In this document: positions 43,515 to 52,502 of the stretch, one piece after another
How positions within the stretch are numbered: the stretch's first letter is position 1
How the letters are laid out: every line of letters begins with the position of its first letter
The notes under the pieces: model-generated
Database searches by the model: none
What the model saw: only the letters and a program-made list of their open reading frames with translations
Told to the model about the DNA's origin: nothing
From: Streptomyces cyaneochromogenes
GTDB taxonomy: Bacteria; Actinomycetota; Actinomycetes; Streptomycetales; Streptomycetaceae
Assembly (NCBI RefSeq): GCF_003963535.1
Contig: NZ_CP034539.1
Coordinates: 1,116,001 to 1,180,000, forward strand
Direction: 5' to 3'
Length of the DNA stretch: 64,000 nucleotides
Made by a program: the position numbers and the translations under genes

Positions 43515-44954
43515 ATGAGCACTTCGGCGCAGATCGGCGTCACGGGTCTCGCGGTCATGGGCCGCAATCTCGCCCGGAACTTCGCCCGCAACGGCTACAC
43601 GGTCGCGGTGCACAACCGGACGTCGGCGCGCACGCACGCGCTGGTGGAGGAGTTCGGGAGCGAGGGCGAGTTCATCGCGGCCGAGACCGCCAAGGAGTTC
43701 GTGGCGGCGCTGGAGCGGCCGCGGCGGCTGGTCATCATGGTGAAGGCCGGTGAGCCGACCGACGCGGTGATCCAGGAGTTCGCGCCGCTGCTGGAGCCCG
43801 GCGACATGATCATCGACGGCGGCAACGCGCACTTCGCCGACACCCGGCGCCGCGAGCGCGACCTGCGCGAGCAGGGCATCCACTTCGTCGGCATGGGTGT
43901 ATCCGGCGGCGAGGAGGGCGCTCTGCTCGGGCCGAGCATCATGCCGGGCGGCCCGAAGGAGTCGTACGACTCGCTGGGCCCGATGCTGGAGAAGATCTCG
44001 GCGAAGGCGGCCGACGGGGCGCCCTGTGTGACGCACGTCGGTCCGGACGGTGCCGGGCACTTCGTGAAGATGGTGCACAACGGCATCGAGTACGCCGACA
44101 TGCAGCTCATCGGCGAGGCGTACCAGCTGCTGCGGGATGTCGCCGGCTACGAGCCCGCGCAGATCGCGGAGATCTTCCGGACCTGGAACACGGGCCGGCT
44201 GGACTCCTACCTGATCGAGATCACCGCCGAGGTGCTGTCCCACGTGGACGCCGCGACGGGCAAGCCATTCGTGGACGTGGTGGTCGACCAGGCCGAGCAG
44301 AAGGGCACGGGACGCTGGACCGTGCAGATCGCGCTGGACCTGGGCGTGCCGGTGTCCGGCATCGCGGAGGCGGTCTTCGCCCGCTCCCTGTCCGGGCACG
44401 CGGCGCTGCGGGACGCCTCCCGCGGGCTGGCGGGACCGAAGGCGTCGCCGCTGGGCGAGGCGGAGGCGGCGGCGTTCGCCGACCGGGTCGAGCAGGCGCT
44501 GTACGCGTCGAAGATCGTGTCGTACACGCAGGGCTTCCACGAGATCGACGCCGCGCGCGCGGAGTACGACTGGGACATCGACCTGGGCGCCGTCTCCGCC
44601 ATCTGGCGTGGCGGCTGCATCATCCGCGCGGCCTTCCTGGACCGCATCCGTGCCGCGTACGACGCCCGGGCCGATCTGCCGAGCCTGCTGTCGGACGAGA
44701 CGTTCGCGCAGGAGATCGCGGATGCGCAGGACGACTGGCGTGAGGTGATCATCGCTGCGACCCGGCAGGGTGTGCCCACGCCCGGCTTCGCGGCGGCCCT
44801 CGCCTACTACGACGCGCTGCGTGCCGAGCGGTTGCCTGCGGCGCTCACGCAGGGGCAGCGGGACTTCTTCGGGGCGCACACGTACCGGCGGACCGACCGG
44901 GACGGGGCGTTCCACACGTTGTGGGGTGGGGATCGGTCCGAGGTTTCCGCCTAG
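43515..44954 (+). CDS. gnd: 6-phosphogluconate dehydrogenase, decarboxylating
   Basis: Oxidises and decarboxylates 6-phosphogluconate to ribulose-5-phosphate with NADP, in the oxidative pentose phosphate path. 479 residues, normal length. GVTGLAVMGRNLARNFARNG is the dinucleotide-binding fold, NRTSARTH fits NADP preference, GVSGGEEGALLGPSIMPGG and GHFVKMVHNGIEYADMQ carry the catalytic Lys and substrate contacts, and KGTGRWT and the C-terminal helical domain complete it. ATG with AGGAG 6 nt upstream. Its own transcription unit, ended by two strong hairpins shared with the convergent small gene. Confidence 0.96.
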   Translation: MSTSAQIGVTGLAVMGRNLARNFARNGYTVAVHNRTSARTHALVEEFGSEGEFIAAETAKEFVAALERPRRLVIMVKAGEPTDAVIQEFAPLLEPGDMIIDGGNAHFADTRRRERDLREQGIHFVGMGVSGGEEGALLGPSIMPGGPKESYDSLGPMLEKISAKAADGAPCVTHVGPDGAGHFVKMVHNGIEYADMQLIGEAYQLLRDVAGYEPAQIAEIFRTWNTGRLDSYLIEITAEVLSHVDAATGKPFVDVVVDQAEQKGTGRWTVQIALDLGVPVSGIAEAVFARSLSGHAALRDASRGLAGPKASPLGEAEAAAFADRVEQALYASKIVSYTQGFHEIDAARAEYDWDIDLGAVSAIWRGGCIIRAAFLDRIRAAYDARADLPSLLSDETFAQEIADAQDDWREVIIAATRQGVPTPGFAAALAYYDALRAERLPAALTQGQRDFFGAHTYRRTDRDGAFHTLWGGDRSEVSA

Positions 44955-44991
44955 GAGCTCGGGACGGTCGGCCGATCGCGGCCGCGTGCGT

Positions 44992-45049
44992 GTGGGGGCT
45001 GGTCGCGCCCACGCGGCGGAGCCGTATGTCGACACAGCCCCGCGCCCCT
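44992..45049 (-). repeat. Dispersed repeat, copy 2 (inverted)
   Basis: Reverse complement of the element at 31404-31460 with a few mismatches; the CGGCTCCGCCGCGTGGGCGC core is identical. Both copies stand between convergent genes. Confidence 0.75.
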
Positions 45050-45064
45050 GAAAAGCAGGGCATT

Positions 45065-45095
45065 GCGGTGGGCGGCGTTCTGGGCCGCCCACCGC
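45065..45095. terminator. Perfect 12-bp-stem terminator
   Basis: GCGGTGGGCGGC and GCCGCCCACCGC pair perfectly around a 7-nt loop. It lies between gnd and the convergent proline-rich gene, next to the dispersed repeat, and can terminate both. Confidence 0.82.
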
Positions 45096-45108
45096 CTTCC
45101 GTTTCGGC

Positions 45109-45345
45109 TCAGGTCAGGGGTGGGCCCGGCTCCGGGTTCGGTACCGGCTCTGGTCCCGGTGGGATCGGGGACGGGTCCGGGCCGGGGACCGGGTGAGGCT
45201 CCGGCGGAGGGCCCGGGGGTGGCGGCGTGGGCTCCGGTGACGGCGGGGGCTCCGGGGTCGGGACGGGGGACGGCGGAGGCGGCTCGGGGTGCACGGGGTC
45301 CGGGCCCGGTGTCGGTCCCGGCGGGACGGGGTGCGGGTTCGTCAT
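45109..45345 (-). CDS. Polyproline micro-protein (78 aa, 55 percent Pro)
   Basis: ATG with GGAGG 6 nt upstream. 43 of 78 residues are proline; the rest are mainly Gly, Glu, Asp, Ser and Val in PxP and PPxP patterns, with no signal peptide, Cys or membrane segment. Runs of Pro (PPPP twice) would need EF-P for translation. Such small proteins occur in some Streptomyces; function unknown. The reading frame is unlike neighbouring shadows in having a good ribosome site, start and stop. It is an unstructured, possibly polyproline-helix protein. Confidence 0.6.
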   Translation of the reverse strand: MTNPHPVPPGPTPGPDPVHPEPPPPSPVPTPEPPPSPEPTPPPPGPPPEPHPVPGPDPSPIPPGPEPVPNPEPGPPLT

Positions 45346-45453
45346 GGCGTCCTCCAGCCCATCGGTGCGCGTCGGCTCTGGACTACTCCCCCGCGTACCC
45401 GACGGCCGCGCCGCCAGTCACTCACCCGAGTCAATGCGGCGGTCCGGGTGGAC

Positions 45454-46092
45454 CTACCGCGGCCGGGTCGCCTCCGCTGCCGCCGCCAGCCCCGGGCGTG
45501 GGCTGGACAGTACGGGCACCGGCGTCGTCGCCGACCGCTGAGCCCCGGCGATGGAGACCTGGGCGAGGACGATCGCGTCGGCGTCCGTGACCTCGTCCGC
45601 AGCGGCTGCCACCAGCCGGGCGCAACCGTCGACGTCCCCCGCGTCGAAGAGCTCCCACGCCCCCTCGACGAGACGCGTCCGCACCTCGACGGGCCGCCCC
45701 GCACGCCGGGCCTCGTCCTCGATCAAGGACGCCGTCGGGCCGAGGGTGCTCTCCATCGTGGCGAGGACGACGACACGCGCGCCCTCGGCCACGGCGGCCG
45801 CCGCCATCGGACGGTCGACACGCAGCACCGGCACCCCGGCCTCGGCGGCGGCCTCCTCCGCGACGGCGCCGATGGTCGAGCAGGTGCACAGCACGGCCCG
45901 CGCCCCGTCGGCGACGGCCTGGTGCAGGGCCTTGCGGACGTCGTCCGCGACCGCTTCGGTGCCTTCGCGGCGGGCCCGGCTCAACAGCTCCTCGTCGACG
46001 AAGTGCCGTAGTTCCAGGTCCGGGTGGTGCTCCTGGCGCAGGGCGTCGAAGACGGGGATGTGCAGGGGCGAGGTGTGCAGGAGGGCGAGCAT
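45454..46092 (-). CDS. Aspartate/glutamate racemase-family protein
   Basis: A 212-residue member of the Asp/Glu/hydantoin racemase superfamily. LHTSPLHIPVF begins the first lobe, LCTCSTIGAV carries the first catalytic Cys, and the second position, usually a Cys, reads VLAQVSIAGA here with no Cys, as in arylmalonate decarboxylase-like or inactive members; racemase activity is therefore uncertain. Starts at ATG overlapping the GNAT stop (TGATG), so it is the second gene of a tight pair. Confidence 0.82.
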   Translation of the reverse strand: MLALLHTSPLHIPVFDALRQEHHPDLELRHFVDEELLSRARREGTEAVADDVRKALHQAVADGARAVLCTCSTIGAVAEEAAAEAGVPVLRVDRPMAAAAVAEGARVVVLATMESTLGPTASLIEDEARRAGRPVEVRTRLVEGAWELFDAGDVDGCARLVAAAADEVTDADAIVLAQVSIAGAQRSATTPVPVLSSPRPGLAAAAEATRPR

Positions 46093-46436
46093 CAGAACCG
46101 CCCGGGGTGGGCTCGCAGCCAGTCCTTCGCCGCTTCCAGCAGCTCGGGGTCGGCCGCCGGGGCCTCGTCGGGGTGGCGTTCGGCCCACTTGACGACGTAC
46201 GGGCACAGCGGCGCGACGACGACTCCCTCGCGCGCCGCCATGCCGTACAGCTCGCGTGCGAGGGAGCCCGCGATGCCCTTCCCCTCGTGGGCCGATTCCA
46301 CGATGGTGTGGACGGGGACGAGGGCGCGCGCCGGGGCTTCGAGGACGAAGTACTCGATGTGGCCGGTGACTTCGTCGCCCAGGAGGGCCTCCAGGCGGCC
46401 CGCCGCCCGGTCGTCGCGGATCTCTGTCTCGCTCAT
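46092..46436 (-). CDS. GNAT-type N-acetyltransferase (YjdJ-like)
   Basis: A 114-residue short acetyltransferase. HTIVESAHEGKGIAGSLARELY has the acetyl-CoA-binding G-x-G/A pattern (GKGIAGSL), followed by VVVAPLCPYVVKWAERHPDE, the conserved end of the YjdJ/GNAT-like small family. Substrate unknown. Its stop overlaps the start of the racemase-like gene. Cytoplasmic. Confidence 0.85.
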   Translation of the reverse strand: MSETEIRDDRAAGRLEALLGDEVTGHIEYFVLEAPARALVPVHTIVESAHEGKGIAGSLARELYGMAAREGVVVAPLCPYVVKWAERHPDEAPAADPELLEAAKDWLRAHPGRF

Positions 46437-46506
46437 CGCACCCTCCTGGGCCTGGGCCGTCTTTGGTTGTCCGCTCGTGTGTCCGCTCGTGCGGGACCGA
46501 GCGCCG

Positions 46507-46929
46507 TCAGGCCACCGGCACGGCCTGCGGGCTGCGCGCCTGGTCGGAGCCCGGCACCGGCTCGGACGGGTCGGCGCCCAAGGACACGATGCGGTTGGCG
46601 CCGTCCACGTGCACGACCCGGGGCTCGAACGCCCGCGCCTCGGCGTCGGTCAGCTGAGCGTAGCTGATGATGATCACCAGGTCGCCGGGGTGGACGAGAT
46701 GGGCGGCGGCACCGTTGATCCCGATGACCCCCGAGCCGCGCTCGCCCTCGATGACGTAGGTCTCCAGGCGGGCGCCGTTGGTGATGTCGACGATGTGGAC
46801 GAGCTCGCCGGGCAGCAGGTCGGCGGCGTCGAGAAGATCCGCGTCGATGGTCACCGATCCCACGTAGTGCAGGTCGGCCTGGGTGACTGTGGCGCGGTGG
46901 ATCTTGGACTTGAACATGGTACGCAGCAT
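46507..46929 (-). CDS. panD: Aspartate 1-decarboxylase proenzyme
   Basis: Makes beta-alanine from aspartate for pantothenate and CoA. 140 residues; the self-cleavage site Gly24-Ser25 in HYVGSVTID generates the pyruvoyl group, and [12 protein letters not shown] (Lys9, Tyr22 region) and [22 protein letters not shown] are conserved. ATG with CGGAG about 8 nt upstream. The C-terminal tail is about 15 residues longer than E. coli PanD, as in other actinobacteria. Upstream lies an otherwise empty stretch leading to the ABC exporter. Confidence 0.96.
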   Translation of the reverse strand: MLRTMFKSKIHRATVTQADLHYVGSVTIDADLLDAADLLPGELVHIVDITNGARLETYVIEGERGSGVIGINGAAAHLVHPGDLVIIISYAQLTDAEARAFEPRVVHVDGANRIVSLGADPSEPVPGSDQARSPQAVPVA

Positions 46930-47328
46930 CGGGGCACTCCGGAGACTAGGCTCCCTGCCTGCGTTATTGCAGGTCAAGGGCTGTTGGCACACCGTACGGC
47001 CAGGCGTGTGGCCGATGCCAGCCTACGCAACAGGCTGGGAACATAGTCGTGACCATCGCCACAGCGAGGCCTCGAAGTGCCCCACCCTCGTCGACGGCCG
47101 AGCTTCCGTGGCGAACCTCATTCGTCACTCGTTTTTCAAGGAGCGGCGATTCGGCCATCCCCAGGGCGTCCGCGGGCCGCACCAACACCGCGTCCAGGCG
47201 TTCGAGCCCTTGCCGTGTCCGGGATCGCATACGTCCGGAATCGAGTGCGTTCGATTCTCGCGTCGGGTCGTTATGCCGTGCACCGCCGAGCCATCCAGGT
47301 GCGGCACCCGCCCCGAGGAGGGATCCCG
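46930..47328. other. Spacer between panD and the ABC exporter
   Basis: About 400 bp with a small hairpin (CCTGC-N6-GCAGG near 46960) and promoter-like stretches. Frames crossing it are Arg/Ser/Pro-rich, lack ribosome sites and show no leader-core peptide signature, so no RiPP precursor was called. Confidence 0.4.
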
Positions 47329-49218
47329 GTGACAGTGACTGACGCCTCGACCAACAGCGCGGACACACCGCCCCCTCCGCCCCCGGCCACCATCAACTTC
47401 GAGGGCAAGTTCGGGAAGAACCCGCTGGCAGACGCCAGTTTCGGAGCCATGTGCCGGCGCCTTCCCGCCGTGCTCCGCCACACCGCCCGGATGGCCTGGG
47501 CCGTCGACAGGACCGGTGTCGTACTGCTCCTCGCCTGCCAGGCGCTGACCGGCGTCGCTGCCGCTGTCGTCCTGGCGTTCACGGCACAGGCGATGACCCA
47601 CATCCTCGGCAACAGCACCGTGTCCGAACGTCTGGACGCGGCTCTTCCCGCTCTGGTCATCGTGACGGCAGCCGCAGCCGTCGGGCGCATCAGCAGCGCC
47701 CTGTCCTCCTACGCCGACGGTCGGATCACGCCCCTCCTGACGACCGAGGCGGACATCGCGCTCGTGACCGCCGTCTGCCGCGTCGAGTCGAGCGCGTACG
47801 GCGAGGACGGGTTCGCCGACCGACAGGAAGCCGCCGAGATCGGCGTGACCCGGACCCGGCTGATGGTGCAGGACGCCCAGCGGTACATGTCCGCCCTGAT
47901 CCGCATGATCGCCGCGAGCGGCGTCATCGCCACGCTGCACCCGCTGATGCTGCCCCTGCTCCTGCTGGCCGTCCTCCCGGCCGGGGTCGGGGCCGTTCTG
48001 TCGGCGCGCGTCGACTACGAGACCCACTACCTCAACGTCGGTGACAGGAACGTCCGGTCGATGATGCGCTGGTGGGCCACCTACTCCCGCTTCGGCGACG
48101 AAGTCCGCGCCAACGGCATGACGGGCTATCTCACCTACTGGTACCGCGCCCTGTCCGACCGGATCGACCAGCGCACCCTGACCGCGGCCCCACGTATGCT
48201 CCGCATCACGCTGGCCACCAACGCCCTGGGCGGCATCTTCCTGCTGGGCACCTGGGCCACTCTCGCCTGGCTGGCCGGCACCGGCCGGGTCGCCCTGCCC
48301 GTCGCGGCCACCGCCGTGGTCGCCGTCCAGAGCACACTGGCCGCGCTCTCCCAGTTCGTCATCCACGGCGCCGCCCTGTTCCACACCTCGCTCTACCTGG
48401 CCGACATGCGCTCCTTCCTCGACATGGCCAGTGAACGCGCTCCCCAGCGCGGCGAATTGACCATCTCCGAACGCGTGGATGAAATCCGCCTCGACGAGGT
48501 CGCGTACCAGTACCCCGGCAAGGAGGAACCGGCCGTCGCAGGCGTCTCGCTCACCCTGCGCCGCGGTGAGATCCTCGCCGTCGTCGGCGAGAACGGCTCC
48601 GGCAAGTCGACCCTGGCCAAACTCATCACCGGCATCCTGCTCGCCGACAAAGGCCGCGTCCTGTGGGACGGCACCGACCTCGCCCACGCCGATCCCGACG
48701 CCGTGTGGAAACGCACCGCGCTGGTCCCCCAGAACTTCGCCTGCTGGCCCCTGCGCGCACGCGAGAACATCACCCTGGGGCAGCCACGGACATACGACGA
48801 CGCACCGGTGTGGGACGTCGTCGACGCCGTCGGTATGCGCGAGGCGATCGAGAAACTGCCCCAGGGACTGGACACTCTCCTCGCCAAGGAACTGTGGGGC
48901 GGGGCCGAGTTGTCGGGCGGGCAGTGGCAACGCCTGGTGTGCGGCCGCGCGCTCTACCGGCAGACCCCGCTGCTGATCCTGGACGAGCCGACCTCACAGA
49001 TGGACGCCCGCGGTGAACACGCCATTTTCCTGGAGATCAAGCGGATCGCCGCCGAGCGCATGACGATCGTCGTCACCCACCAGCTCGAGAACACCAAGCT
49101 CGCCGACCGCATCCTGGTGATGGACAAGGGCCGCGTCATCGAACAGGGCACGTACGACGAGCTGGCCGCCGGCGGGGGGCTGTTCGCGGAGCTCGTTGCC
49201 CTGGCCCAGGACCGGTGA
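47329..49218 (+). CDS. ABC exporter, fused permease and ATPase
   Basis: A 629-residue half-transporter. A Pro-rich cytoplasmic leader (about 1-45) precedes six predicted helices (about 65-330), then an ATPase domain with Walker A GENGSGKST, Q-loop LVPQNFACWPL, signature LSGGQWQRL, Walker B LLILDEPTSQMD and H-loop VTHQ. GTG start with AGGAGGG 8 nt upstream. The sequence type resembles exporters that accompany lanthipeptide or other peptide clusters, but no modification enzyme or precursor adjoins it. It ends 24 bp from the convergent OYE gene. Confidence 0.88.
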   Translation: MTVTDASTNSADTPPPPPPATINFEGKFGKNPLADASFGAMCRRLPAVLRHTARMAWAVDRTGVVLLLACQALTGVAAAVVLAFTAQAMTHILGNSTVSERLDAALPALVIVTAAAAVGRISSALSSYADGRITPLLTTEADIALVTAVCRVESSAYGEDGFADRQEAAEIGVTRTRLMVQDAQRYMSALIRMIAASGVIATLHPLMLPLLLLAVLPAGVGAVLSARVDYETHYLNVGDRNVRSMMRWWATYSRFGDEVRANGMTGYLTYWYRALSDRIDQRTLTAAPRMLRITLATNALGGIFLLGTWATLAWLAGTGRVALPVAATAVVAVQSTLAALSQFVIHGAALFHTSLYLADMRSFLDMASERAPQRGELTISERVDEIRLDEVAYQYPGKEEPAVAGVSLTLRRGEILAVVGENGSGKSTLAKLITGILLADKGRVLWDGTDLAHADPDAVWKRTALVPQNFACWPLRARENITLGQPRTYDDAPVWDVVDAVGMREAIEKLPQGLDTLLAKELWGGAELSGGQWQRLVCGRALYRQTPLLILDEPTSQMDARGEHAIFLEIKRIAAERMTIVVTHQLENTKLADRILVMDKGRVIEQGTYDELAAGGGLFAELVALAQDR

Positions 49219-49242
49219 CGCCCGGGCACGAGCGTGAGCCGA

Positions 49243-50316
49243 TCACGCCGAGTGCTGGAAGGACGAGTAGGTGAGATAGCCGTCGTCTCCGCCCTGGAAG
49301 TACGTGGACTCGTCGGCGGGAGCGATCGGAAGACCGGTGCGCAGCCGCTCCACCAGGTCGGGGTTGGCGAGAAAAGCGCGCCCGAAGCTGATGAGGTCGG
49401 CGCCCAGGTCCAGCCAGTGGTCGGCGTCGGTGCGGCCGGTCTGCTTGGGGCCCAGTGGCAGCACCGGGTTCATGACGAGGGTGCCGGGCCAGGTCCGGCG
49501 TAGACCGAGAAGGGTCTCTTCGTCCGTGGTGGCCTCCAGATGGACATAGGCCAGGCCGAGACGGGACAGCTCGGTCAGGAGCGCGGTGTAGAGCTCGGCG
49601 ACGTCGGTCTCCTCTATGCCCCAGAAGGGGCCGCCGGGAGAGAGCCGGATCCCGGTCCGCTCCGCGCCGATGGCCTCGGCGGTGGCGGTGGCCGCTTCGA
49701 CGGCGAAGCGGATCCGGTTGGTCACCGAGCCTCCGTAGCGGTCCGTGCGCAGGTTGGCGTTGGAGGAGAGGAACTGCGAGATCAAGTAGCCGTTGGCGCC
49801 GTGGAGTTCCACCCCGTCGAATCCGGCGTCGACGGCCCGGCGCGCGGCGTCCGCGTACGACTGGGCGTGCTCGGGCACCTCGGCGGTGTCCAGGGCGCGG
49901 GGAGTCGGCGCGGGCTGCGGGCCGTTGGGGGTGAACACCTCGCCGACGGCCTGGACGGCCGAGGGCCCGACGGGCCGCAGCCCGGTGGTGTCGGGGTGCG
50001 AGACACGACCGCCGTGCATGATCTGGGCGAAGATCCTGCCGCCGTTGGTGTGCACCGCATCGGTCACCGGGCGCCATGCGGCCACCTGCTCGTCGGTGTA
50101 CAGCCCCGGAGTGCCGGGGTTGGACTGGCCGATCAGGCTCGGCTGCACGCCCTCGGTGACGATCAGCCCGGCCGTGGCCCGCTGGGCGTAGTAGCGCGCC
50201 ATCGACGGCGTCGCCAGACCGCCCGCGGCGGCCCGTACCCGCGTCATCGGCGCCATCACCACGCGGTTGGGCAACGCCAGTTCGCCCAGGCGGTAACCAG
50301 TGAAAAGGGTCGTCAC
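49243..50316 (-). CDS. Old Yellow Enzyme (alkene reductase)
   Basis: FMN-dependent reductase of activated C=C bonds with NAD(P)H, 357 residues. NRVVMAPMTRVRA starts the barrel, AQIMHGGRVSHP and GVELHGANGYLISQFLSSNANLRTDRYGGS (in parts) carry the His/Asn pair and Tyr that bind the substrate, and LGADLISFGRAFLANPDLVERL binds the FMN phosphate. No signal peptide. Divergent from a MerR-family regulator across a spacer with a palindrome, so electrophile-inducible expression is likely. Confidence 0.93.
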   Translation of the reverse strand: MTTLFTGYRLGELALPNRVVMAPMTRVRAAAGGLATPSMARYYAQRATAGLIVTEGVQPSLIGQSNPGTPGLYTDEQVAAWRPVTDAVHTNGGRIFAQIMHGGRVSHPDTTGLRPVGPSAVQAVGEVFTPNGPQPAPTPRALDTAEVPEHAQSYADAARRAVDAGFDGVELHGANGYLISQFLSSNANLRTDRYGGSVTNRIRFAVEAATATAEAIGAERTGIRLSPGGPFWGIEETDVAELYTALLTELSRLGLAYVHLEATTDEETLLGLRRTWPGTLVMNPVLPLGPKQTGRTDADHWLDLGADLISFGRAFLANPDLVERLRTGLPIAPADESTYFQGGDDGYLTYSSFQHSA

Positions 50317-50382
50317 GTCATGTCTCCTTCGCGCTCCGTCGTGCCCGGATCCCGGGCACGACGGTTACGCTAAAACCTGACA

Positions 50383-50392
50383 CTGACGTCAG
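50383..50392. promoter_or_regulatory. Palindrome between OYE and MerR genes
   Basis: CTGACGTCAG is a perfect 10-bp palindrome in the divergent spacer, 40 bp upstream of the MerR start. It is a candidate operator; its fit to the usual MerR promoter spacing is not clear. Confidence 0.4.
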
Positions 50393-50432
50393 AGGCAAGG
50401 GTTGTGCGCCAGATCACCACGGGGAGGGCGGC

Positions 50433-50810
50433 ATGCGTATCGGCGAACTCGCGGCACGGGCTGGAGTCAGCGTCCGGTCCCTGCGCTACTACGAGGAACA
50501 GGGCCTGCTCACGAGCACCCGCAGCGCGAGCGGGCAGCGGCACTACACGGAGGCCCACGTCGAACGGGTCACGTTCCTCCAGCGGATGTACGCCGCGGGC
50601 CTGTCCAGCCGGACCATCGCCGAACTGTTGCCGTGCGTCGACTCACCCAGCGAGGCCACGTCCGACGCCGCGCTGGACCGGATGGCCGAGGAGCGGGAAC
50701 GGCTCTCCGAGCACATCGAGGACCTCATACGCACCCGGGAGGCGCTCGACCGGCTGATGGCCACGAATCGGGCGCACCGCGCGAGTCTGAGGTCGACGGT
50801 GCCGGGGTGA
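50433..50810 (+). CDS. MerR-family transcriptional regulator
   Basis: A 125-residue regulator. IGELAARAGVSVRSLRYYEEQGLL is the MerR winged helix, GQRHYTEAHVERVTFLQRMYAAGLSSRTIAELLP the second half, then a coiled-coil dimerisation helix (EERERLSEHIEDLIRTREALDRL). The short C-terminus has no Cys cluster, so the inducer is not metal or Fe-S but perhaps an electrophile. Small Met-start with GGAGG 8-9 nt upstream. Divergent from the OYE gene, its likely target. Confidence 0.9.
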   Translation: MRIGELAARAGVSVRSLRYYEEQGLLTSTRSASGQRHYTEAHVERVTFLQRMYAAGLSSRTIAELLPCVDSPSEATSDAALDRMAEERERLSEHIEDLIRTREALDRLMATNRAHRASLRSTVPG

Positions 50811-50849
50811 CCCGGCCACGCTCCCGCCCTGAGCCTCCGCCGCACCCGG

Positions 50850-52274
50850 TCAGCCGACGGGCGGCATGTCGGTGGGGCTGGAGTCGAGTCCGGGCCGTTT
50901 GCCCGCCCAGGCACCGCGGGTGAAGTCCGGGATCTCGACCGGGCGACCGTTCCTCGCCAGGGACGCGGCGCTCAGCGGGACCGCGGCGCACCAGGCCGCC
51001 GAGTCGTACACGTCGATGTCGGGGACCAGGCCGGCGCGCATCAACTGGACGGTGCGCCACTGCAGGACGTAGTCCATGCCGCCGTGACCGCCGTTGTTCG
51101 CGGCGTCGTCGCCGACCTTCCGCCACAGCCAGTGGTCGAACTCCTTGCGGTAGTCGGCGAAGTCGCGCCAGATGTGGCCGCCGTGGTCCGGTTCCAGGTA
51201 GACGCGTGCGCCGGTCGGGGCGGGGCCGGTGTAGTCCTCGACGATTCCGCGGCTGCCGGCGAGGGAGTTGATCCTGCTGTACGGCCTCGGGGAACTCACC
51301 TCGTGCTCGGCCCGGATGACCCTGCCCTTCTCGGTCTCGATGAGGCAGGTGACCAGGTCGCCGTTGATGTACGTCTCCTTCCAGGACGGGTGGTCCCGGG
51401 GGATGAAGCGTTCGCGGTAGTCGGCCAGCCCCTTCGGTGCGGTCGCGGTGGCGGACAGGGTGGTCAGCCGGTCGCCGCGGTTGATGTCCATGGCCGCCGC
51501 GATGGGGGCCAGCCCGTGCATGGGGTAGAGGGACGCGGTGCTGCGGGTGTGCCACAGCCGCCGCCAGGAGTCGGTGTAGTAGGTGTCGGAGAAGAGGAGT
51601 TCACGCAGGTCGTGGAGGTAGCCGCCATGGCCGTTGGTGATGTCTCCGAACAGACCGGCGTGCGCCATCCTCAGCATGGCCAGTTCGTTGCGCCCGTAGC
51701 TGCAGTTCTCGGCGAGGAGCAGGTGCCTGCGGGTGCGTTCGGAGGTGTCGACCAGGTCCCACAGCTGGCGCAGTTCCGTTGCGACCGGGAGTTCCACCAC
51801 GGCGTGTCTGCCGCTCAGCAGCGCGGCTCGGCCGTGCTCGTGGTGGAACTCCCAGGGTGTCGCGACATACACGAGGTCGATGTCGTCGCGCCGGAGCATC
51901 CGGGCGTAGGAGTCGGTTGATCCGCCGTACTCGGCGGGTCGGGGCTCGCCCTTGCTCACCAGCCGGTCGGCGGCGCTCCGCGCGCGGTCGGCGCGGATGT
52001 CGCAGACGGCGGTCACGGTGCAGCCGGGCACGGCCGCCCAGCCCATGACCATGCCTCCGCCACGGTTTCCCAGGCCGATGACACCGACGCGGACGGTTCT
52101 GTGGACCTCGAACGGCACGCCGATCATCGACTTCTGCCCCGGGCGACGGCGGGGCGCCTGCGCGGTCGCGGCGGACGCGGCCGGGGCGGACGCGGTCATA
52201 CCGGCCGCGAGCGCGCCGGTGGCGACGGCTCCGCCAAGGAGCAGTCGGCGTGAGACAGCGGGTGTTTCGGACAT
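50850..52274 (-). CDS. GH109-like Gfo/Idh/MocA glycosidase (Tat-exported)
   Basis: An NAD-dependent glycosidase/oxidoreductase fold, 474 residues. Tat signal SRRLLLGGAVATGALAAGM to ASAA. Rossmann motif VGVIGLGNRGGGM, then VYVATPWEFHHEHG, VVELPVATELRQLWDLV, and NGHGGYLHDLRELLF match the GH109 alpha-N-acetylgalactosaminidase family, whose chemistry is hydrolysis through transient NAD oxidation. Removal of terminal GalNAc from glycoproteins fits the other glycan enzymes of the window. GAGGAG precedes the inner ATG; the outer start is not supported. Alternative: a secreted dehydrogenase of the same fold. Confidence 0.87.
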   Translation of the reverse strand: MSETPAVSRRLLLGGAVATGALAAGMTASAPAASAATAQAPRRRPGQKSMIGVPFEVHRTVRVGVIGLGNRGGGMVMGWAAVPGCTVTAVCDIRADRARSAADRLVSKGEPRPAEYGGSTDSYARMLRRDDIDLVYVATPWEFHHEHGRAALLSGRHAVVELPVATELRQLWDLVDTSERTRRHLLLAENCSYGRNELAMLRMAHAGLFGDITNGHGGYLHDLRELLFSDTYYTDSWRRLWHTRSTASLYPMHGLAPIAAAMDINRGDRLTTLSATATAPKGLADYRERFIPRDHPSWKETYINGDLVTCLIETEKGRVIRAEHEVSSPRPYSRINSLAGSRGIVEDYTGPAPTGARVYLEPDHGGHIWRDFADYRKEFDHWLWRKVGDDAANNGGHGGMDYVLQWRTVQLMRAGLVPDIDVYDSAAWCAAVPLSAASLARNGRPVEIPDFTRGAWAGKRPGLDSSPTDMPPVG

Positions 52275-52502
52275 GGCGGCAACACTCCTCGGTGAGGTGG
52301 CTTGCATCACTGCCGGGGCACTGTCGGGACTGCGGGGACTGTCGGGGCATGACTCTCCGGGGTCCGACGGCGCATGTCAATACGTGCTCGATAGAAGGTA
52401 GTTCCGAGCAGAATCAAGCATCAGTGGGGCTCGGTGGGGGCGTTACGGCCCGCCCCGTTCGACAAGCCGTCCAGCATCCACGGATTCACAGAGCGCGCCG
52501 GG

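Noticed and set aside
47049..47342. Small 97-codon frame before the ABC exporter, possible peptide precursor
   Set aside because: No ribosome site, Arg/Ser/Pro-rich composition, no leader-core pattern, and it runs into the exporter start.
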